Position numbers and translations under genes: made by a program. Below, piece after piece: positions 15,221-19,303 of a stretch of 19,303 nucleotides of DNA. The notes under the pieces are model-generated. The model had not been told where the DNA came from. It did no database searches and saw only the letters and a program-made list of their open reading frames with translations. This DNA comes from an uncultured Spirochaetaceae bacterium (GTDB lineage: Bacteria > Spirochaetota > Spirochaetia > Sphaerochaetales > Sphaerochaetaceae), in assembly GCA_944389985.1 (NCBI GenBank), contig CALXON010000100.1, positions 1 to 19,303 of the forward strand, read 5' to 3'. Positions within the stretch are counted from its first letter, which is position 1. Each line of letters opens with the position of its first letter.

Positions 15221-15261
15221 TTGGACTGAATGTCAAGAAAAGATAAATTTTATCAAGAAAA
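15221..15261. promoter_or_regulatory. operator-like repeats and promoters between divergent operons
   Basis: Two identical copies of tcaagaaaa (15233-15241 and 15253-15261) lie 20 bp apart, about two helical turns. Between and partly across them is the palindrome gataaa-t-tttatc (15242-15254). On the plus strand ttggac (15221-15226) and taaatt (15244-15249) are 17 bp apart and could drive the importer. On the minus strand a perfect ttgaca (15236-15231) sits within the left repeat and could be the -35 box of the amidohydrolase unit. Direct repeats two turns apart suit an AraC-type response regulator, the usual partner of the kind of kinase at 18363. Confidence 0.45.
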
Positions 15262-15314
15262 AACATCTGTTCAGCTTTAGAATGACATTAGAAAATCATT
15301 AAGACGGAGGTAAT

Positions 15315-16580
15315 ATGAAAAAAGCATTAGTTATAATGATTACCGTACTCATGGCTTGCTCCATGGTATTCGCAGGAGGATCAAAGGAAGTCGATCCTGC
15401 TGATCTTACTCTCAGAATGCTCTGGTGGGGCGGAGATACAAGACATACTCCTACTCTCGCAGCTCTTGATGCATATACAGCTGAGACCGGTGTGAAGGTC
15501 GAAGGCGAGTATGCTGGCTGGGACGGCTACTATCAGAGAATAGTCACACAGCTCGCAGGCGGCACAGCTCCGGATCTCATCCAGATCGACCAGCCATGGT
15601 TCAACGAGCTCTGCTCCAGAGGCGAGGTCTTCGCAGAGATCGATACCTCTCTCGTAGACACATCGACATTCGATCAGGCATTCCTCGAAGGCTACTGCAT
15701 GTATGACGGTAAGCTCTACGCTCTTCCTACCGGAATCAACGTGAACACACTCGTCATCGACAAGAACATGCTCATCGATGCCGGAATCGATCCTGAGATC
15801 CAGTGGACATGGGAGAACATGATCACAGAGGGAAAGAAGATCCATGAGAAAGATCCTTCAAAGTACCTTCTCGCAGCAACTCCTGACCATGTGAGATTCT
15901 GGTTCGAGGTTCTCATGGCACAGCTCGCAGGCGGTGTTGTAGGACCGGACAAGGAGATCCTCTTCACAGCCGATCAGGCAGAGCAGGCTTTCAACTACAT
16001 CCAGCAGCTCTATGACAACGGCATCATCCCGCCATACTCACAGACATCACTCTTCTATCAGAGACTCAACGAGGATCCGAACTGGATCAACGGACAGTAT
16101 GCGGCATGCTGGTCATGGGTCAGCTCGATGGACAAGGATATCGGCCAGAGAGACATGGAGACAACACAGCTTCCTGTGATGGAGAATGCTGTTGACTCTG
16201 GTGTTCTCATGAGACCTTCACAGCTCTATGTCGTATCCAGCAGCTCAGCAAGCGTAACAGAGACTCTCAAGCTTCTTGAGTACATGGTCAACGACGAGGA
16301 GGGTGCGGCTATCCTCGGAACAGCAAGAGGAATTCCTGCATCATCAAAGGCACTCAAGGTTCTTGAGGACGCAAATGTTCTTTCCGAGCTTACAGTAACA
16401 GCTACAAACGAAGGTGTCGCACAGGCTGGAAAGCCGCAGTCGACATGGCAGATGAACTCTGAAGTCATCGACACAATGCAGCAGGTCATCGACGAGTTCG
16501 GATACGGAAGAATCTCAGCAAGAGAGGCTGCAGAGAGCATGATTTCCTCTCTCGAGAGCACACTCTCACGCCTGAAGTAA
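15315..16580 (+). CDS. sugar ABC transporter solute-binding protein (family 1)
   Basis: The 421-residue protein is a MalE/UgpB-type extracellular binding protein that captures a carbohydrate for the permeases encoded next. Residues 1-20 form a signal peptide (MKKALVIMITVLMACSMVFA). It may be cut before GGSKE, a start typical of spirochaetal binding proteins; Cys15 in LMAC is an alternative weak lipobox. Later segments fit the family: LRMLWWGG, YYQRIVTQLAGGTAPDLIQID, LYALPTGINVNTLVIDKNML and KLLEYMVNDEEGAAILG. Several exposed Trp residues (WWGG, WDGYY, WSWVSS) suit sugar stacking. A strong GGAGGT precedes the ATG. A stable hairpin separates it from the permease genes. Ligand unknown; a pectin-type oligosaccharide fits the neighbours. 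Confidence 0.93.
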   Translation: MKKALVIMITVLMACSMVFAGGSKEVDPADLTLRMLWWGGDTRHTPTLAALDAYTAETGVKVEGEYAGWDGYYQRIVTQLAGGTAPDLIQIDQPWFNELCSRGEVFAEIDTSLVDTSTFDQAFLEGYCMYDGKLYALPTGINVNTLVIDKNMLIDAGIDPEIQWTWENMITEGKKIHEKDPSKYLLAATPDHVRFWFEVLMAQLAGGVVGPDKEILFTADQAEQAFNYIQQLYDNGIIPPYSQTSLFYQRLNEDPNWINGQYAACWSWVSSMDKDIGQRDMETTQLPVMENAVDSGVLMRPSQLYVVSSSSASVTETLKLLEYMVNDEEGAAILGTARGIPASSKALKVLEDANVLSELTVTATNEGVAQAGKPQSTWQMNSEVIDTMQQVIDEFGYGRISAREAAESMISSLESTLSRLK

Positions 16581-16598
16581 AACAGGTTCTCAATCAAT

Positions 16599-16623
16599 GC
16601 AGGGCCGCACCTCGCGGCTCTGC
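16599..16623 (+). promoter_or_regulatory. stable intercistronic hairpin between binding protein and permease
   Basis: gcagggccgc (16599-16608) pairs with gcggctctgc (16614-16623), ten pairs with one G-T, around the loop acctc. No T run follows, so it is not a normal terminator. In the malE-malF arrangement such a hairpin protects the upstream message from 3' decay and gives an excess of binding protein; the same is inferred here. Confidence 0.6.
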
Positions 16624-16642
16624 CCATTCAAAGGGGTAACAG

Positions 16643-17521
16643 ATGAAGAAAAAAACCCTCAAGAGGTTCGAGGGCTATGCATATATAGGAATCTGGCTTT
16701 TCGGATTCTTCGTACTGCAGCTTGCTCCTCTCGTGACCTCATTCTGGTATTCATTCACAGACTTCGAGATGATCGGAGGTGCGGATTTCATCGGTCTTGC
16801 GAACTATGCGGACATCTTCAAGGATCCGGACTTCCTGCTCTCCCTCAAGGTCACATTCAACTATGTGCTTATCGCAGTTCCTGGCAAGATCATCTTCGCG
16901 CTCATAATAGCGCTCATCCTCGCGCAGAAGCTCAGGGGAATAAACATCTTCAGGACACTTTACTATATCCCATCGATCCTCGGAGGAAGCGTAGCCATCT
17001 CCGTCCTCTGGAGATACCTCTTCATGGAGGGTGGTGTCATCAACAACCTGCTTTCCGTGATAGGAATACAGGGCCCGAACTGGCTTGGTGATCCTAAGTA
17101 CGCACTCGGAACGATAAGCCTCGTCACAATCTGGCAGTTCGGATCATCAATGCTCCTGTTCCTTGCCGGAATAAAGCAGATTCCTGTGACATATTACGAA
17201 GCTGCGGAGATCGATGGTGCGAGCAAGCTGAGGAAGTTCTTCTCCATAACACTTCCGGAGCTCTCACCTATTGTGCTGTTCAATGTAGTCATGCAGATGA
17301 TAAACGCATTCCAGGAATTCACTCCTGCATACGTCATCACGAACGGAGGCCCGCTGAAGTCGACATACCTCTACGGACTCATGCTCTATGAGACAGGATT
17401 CGAGTTCTTCCATATGGGATATGCTTCCGCACTCTCATGGATACTCTTCGCCATCATCATTGCGTTCACGCTTGTCATCTTCAAGTTCTCTGAACTGCAT
17501 GTACATTATGGAGATGAATGA
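16643..17521 (+). CDS. sugar ABC transporter permease, MalF type
   Basis: A 292-residue inner-membrane permease with about six membrane spans, the first at residues 13-35 (YAYIGIWLFGFFVLQLAPL onwards). The EAA loop that docks the ATPase reads EAAEIDGASKLRKFFSITLP (186-205) and is intact. It pairs with the MalG-type product of the next gene, whose ATG overlaps this stop as ATGA. AAGGGG lies a few bases before the start. No ATP-binding subunit is encoded nearby; a shared MsmK/UgpC-type ATPase elsewhere in the genome is expected. Confidence 0.95.
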   Translation: MKKKTLKRFEGYAYIGIWLFGFFVLQLAPLVTSFWYSFTDFEMIGGADFIGLANYADIFKDPDFLLSLKVTFNYVLIAVPGKIIFALIIALILAQKLRGINIFRTLYYIPSILGGSVAISVLWRYLFMEGGVINNLLSVIGIQGPNWLGDPKYALGTISLVTIWQFGSSMLLFLAGIKQIPVTYYEAAEIDGASKLRKFFSITLPELSPIVLFNVVMQMINAFQEFTPAYVITNGGPLKSTYLYGLMLYETGFEFFHMGYASALSWILFAIIIAFTLVIFKFSELHVHYGDE

Positions 17522-18366
17522 TCATGTTAAAGAAGAAAAACTCAGCACTCATAGTTTCATACATCATCCTCATCGTGCTTGCATATGTGATGATCTATCC
17601 TCTTCTCTGGATGGTCGGAGCATCATTCAAGAGCAATGCGGAGATATTCAGCACGGTCGGACTTCTTCCAAAGGAGCCTGTGTTCGGTGCATTCAAGGCC
17701 GGCTGGGAAGGAACAGGCAGGTATGGATTCTCAACCTACCTCATCAACTCATTCGAGCTTGTGCTTCCGACGGTGCTCTTCACTGTCATCTCAGGAATCC
17801 TCATCGGCTACGGATTCGCACGCTTTGACTTCCCTCTCAAGAAGTTCTGGTTCGCGATAATGCTCTCGACACTGATGCTGCCGTCGACCGTCATCATCAT
17901 TCCGAGATACATCTACTTCAAGCAGCTTGGCTGGCTTGATTCCTACATGCCGTTCTGGATCCCCGCACTCCTGGGCTGTACGACATTCTTCAACTATATG
18001 TTCATACAGTTCTTCAGGGGGCTGCCGCTTGAGCTTGACGAGTCTGCGAAGCTCGATGGCTGCAACAGCTTCAGAATCCTCATCCAGATCCTGCTCCCGC
18101 TCTGCAAGTCCGCGATCTTCTCAGCGATAGTCTTCCAGTTCGTATGGATCTGGAATGACTTCCTGAACACACTCATCTATGTCAGCTCCGTAGTGAAGTA
18201 TCCTGTATCTCTCGGACTGAGAATGTCCATGGATATCGCGACAGAGTTCGACTGGAACCAGATCATGGCCATGTCCCTCATCTCGATCCTTCCTCCTGTG
18301 ATCATCTTCTTCGCAGCACAGAAGTACTTCGTTGAAGGTATCGCCACTACAGGTATGAAGAACTAG
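17518..18366 (+). CDS. sugar ABC transporter permease, MalG type
   Basis: A 282-residue permease with a first span at about 12-34 and five more. The EAA-type loop is ESAKLDGCNSFRILIQILLP (175-194), slightly off consensus at its start. The end, FFAAQKYFVEGIATTGMKN, is the standard MalG-type tail. The ATG at 17518 overlaps the preceding stop; an in-frame ATG at 17524 is possible. It is the last gene of the importer operon, and its stop codon shares the bases CTAG with the stop of the convergent kinase gene. Confidence 0.95.
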   Translation: MIMLKKKNSALIVSYIILIVLAYVMIYPLLWMVGASFKSNAEIFSTVGLLPKEPVFGAFKAGWEGTGRYGFSTYLINSFELVLPTVLFTVISGILIGYGFARFDFPLKKFWFAIMLSTLMLPSTVIIIPRYIYFKQLGWLDSYMPFWIPALLGCTTFFNYMFIQFFRGLPLELDESAKLDGCNSFRILIQILLPLCKSAIFSAIVFQFVWIWNDFLNTLIYVSSVVKYPVSLGLRMSMDIATEFDWNQIMAMSLISILPPVIIFFAAQKYFVEGIATTGMKN

Positions 18367-19303
18367 AGAGGAAGCTCGATTGTCACGGTGACGCCCCTGG
18401 CGCCATCGGAAGAGACACACAGTACGGAACCGCCTTTGGAGAATATCCGGAGGCGGTCTCTTATATTCCTTATTCCTATCGATCTGCTCTTCGAGAGAGC
18501 CGGATCACCGCTGTCATTGAGAAGCCTCAGTTCCTCCTCATCAAGGGCCATGCCGTCATCCGATACAATGATATGCAGCTTTCCATCCGACACAGAGACA
18601 TCAAGCAGTATGTTCAGCGTCTCTCCCTCGATCATTCCATGGGTTATGGCATTCTCCAGAAGCGGCTGAAGCATCATGTTCGGAACATTCACGTTGATTC
18701 CGTTCTCTATACGCTCCGAGTATCTGAACCTGTCACGGAACCTGTACTGCTGGATCTGGATATAGGTCCTCGCATGCTGGAGCTCCTCCTGCAGAGGAAT
18801 ACCCTGAAGGTTGTCGACTGCAAGCGACGCCTTGAAAAGGGATGAGAGGAGCATGATCATGTGACTCGCGTCATTCTCCTCCCCTGTCAGCCTCACGGTC
18901 TTCCAGTAGATGTTGTCAAGCGTATTGAAGAGGAAGTGGGGATTTATCTGCATCTGCAGGGCTCTGTAATCGGAGACCTCCTTCTGAAGCTGCAGATAGT
19001 CATTCTTCATGAACTCATCCAGTACGGACACAGTGAGATCATGATAGAAGTTCCCTCCGGACGATGTCTGCATCGAGTCCTTGCCGGAAAGTCTCTCGAC
19101 AAGAACGTTCATGAAGTCCTGCTCCTCCTTGTTCATCCTGTAGGAGACGAAAAGTCCTATGACGATGAGAGCGATACTCAGTCCGGTAGTGAGATAGATG
19201 ATCGTCCTGGAAAGGTTGTACAGCTCATTCTTGTCTATATAGAGATCGAATATCCAACCGTATGTATCACTTGTCAGGGAAAAGTGCGCGAGATGCTCCG
19301 TAT
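18363..19303 (-). CDS. LytS/YesM-type sensor histidine kinase, 5' end outside window
   Basis: The frame is open from the right edge, so about 312 C-terminal residues are visible. They start in an extracellular sensor part (YGWIFDLYIDKNEL), then one membrane span (TTGLSIALIVILGLFVSY, about 19190-19140), a linker helix, the His_kinase domain (PF06580) with INPHFLFNTLDNIYW (His codon 18938-18936), and the ATPase domain with MLQPLLENAITHGM (N box), VSDDG (G1) and SIGIRNIRDRL (G2). Such kinases sense sugars or their binding proteins and signal to AraC-type response regulators that switch on neighbouring importers. No regulator is in view; it should lie beyond the right edge. An internal ATG at 19136 is not the true start. 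Confidence 0.93.
   Translation of the reverse strand, partial: TEHLAHFSLTSDTYGWIFDLYIDKNELYNLSRTIIYLTTGLSIALIVIGLFVSYRMNKEEQDFMNVLVERLSGKDSMQTSSGGNFYHDLTVSVLDEFMKNDYLQLQKEVSDYRALQMQINPHFLFNTLDNIYWKTVRLTGEENDASHMIMLLSSLFKASLAVDNLQGIPLQEELQHARTYIQIQQYRFRDRFRYSERIENGINVNVPNMMLQPLLENAITHGMIEGETLNILLDVSVSDGKLHIIVSDDGMALDEEELRLLNDSGDPALSKSRSIGIRNIRDRLRIFSKGGSVLCVSSDGARGVTVTIELPL

Noticed and set aside
1..19303. CRISPR array, insertion sequence or prophage genes
   Set aside because: No regularly spaced repeats, transposase, integrase or phage structural genes were seen on either strand.

Overview
The window looks like chromosome of a gut-type spirochaete (Spirochaetota, Treponema/Sphaerochaeta-like). 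This is inferred from the long clade-X type phosphofructokinase, the solute-binding protein with a GGSKE-type mature N-terminus, and the divergent three-subunit xanthine-dehydrogenase-like operon. Species cannot be assigned from the sequence alone.

Region 1 (1-2881) is an accessory, AT-rich stretch. It begins with the 3' end of an alanine-type tRNA-like RNA, best read as tmRNA (ssrA). Next come a minus-strand RhuM-family gene preceded by a frameshifted gene remnant, then an orphan lipoprotein with foreign-looking AT-rich codon use and a clear terminator. The last part is about 420 bp of non-coding DNA holding a compact hairpin with two perfect Shine-Dalgarno sequences and nested tiny ORFs. 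It has the look of a genomic island joined to an RNA gene, but no integrase is visible.

Region 2 (2882-9105, minus strand) is a tightly packed unit read right to left: ligA (NAD-dependent DNA ligase), a class I/II aminotransferase, a small ModE-type winged-helix regulator, an ATP-type 6-phosphofructokinase and a protein resembling plasmid pRiA4b ORF-3. The last four genes overlap or are separated by under 10 nt.

Region 3 (9231-12886, plus strand) diverges from ligA. It encodes a molybdenum-hydroxylase-like complex: a large subunit, a [2Fe-2S] subunit and an FAD subunit, followed by a cyclophilin-like fold protein. The iron-sulphur and FAD subunits keep their signature motifs, but the large subunit appears to have lost several canonical molybdopterin and catalytic motifs. 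This is the most unusual biology in the window.

Region 4 (12930-19303) is a carbohydrate-use locus. A minus-strand pair (amidohydrolase-2 protein and GH28 pectinase-like beta-helix) diverges from a plus-strand ABC importer (binding protein and two permeases, no ATPase). A convergent LytS/YesM-type sensor kinase runs off the right edge. The intergenic region between the two transcription units holds paired direct repeats around a palindrome, a plausible operator. The likely theme is sensing, uptake and breakdown of a pectin-derived or uronate-containing oligosaccharide, by inference from gene families and context.
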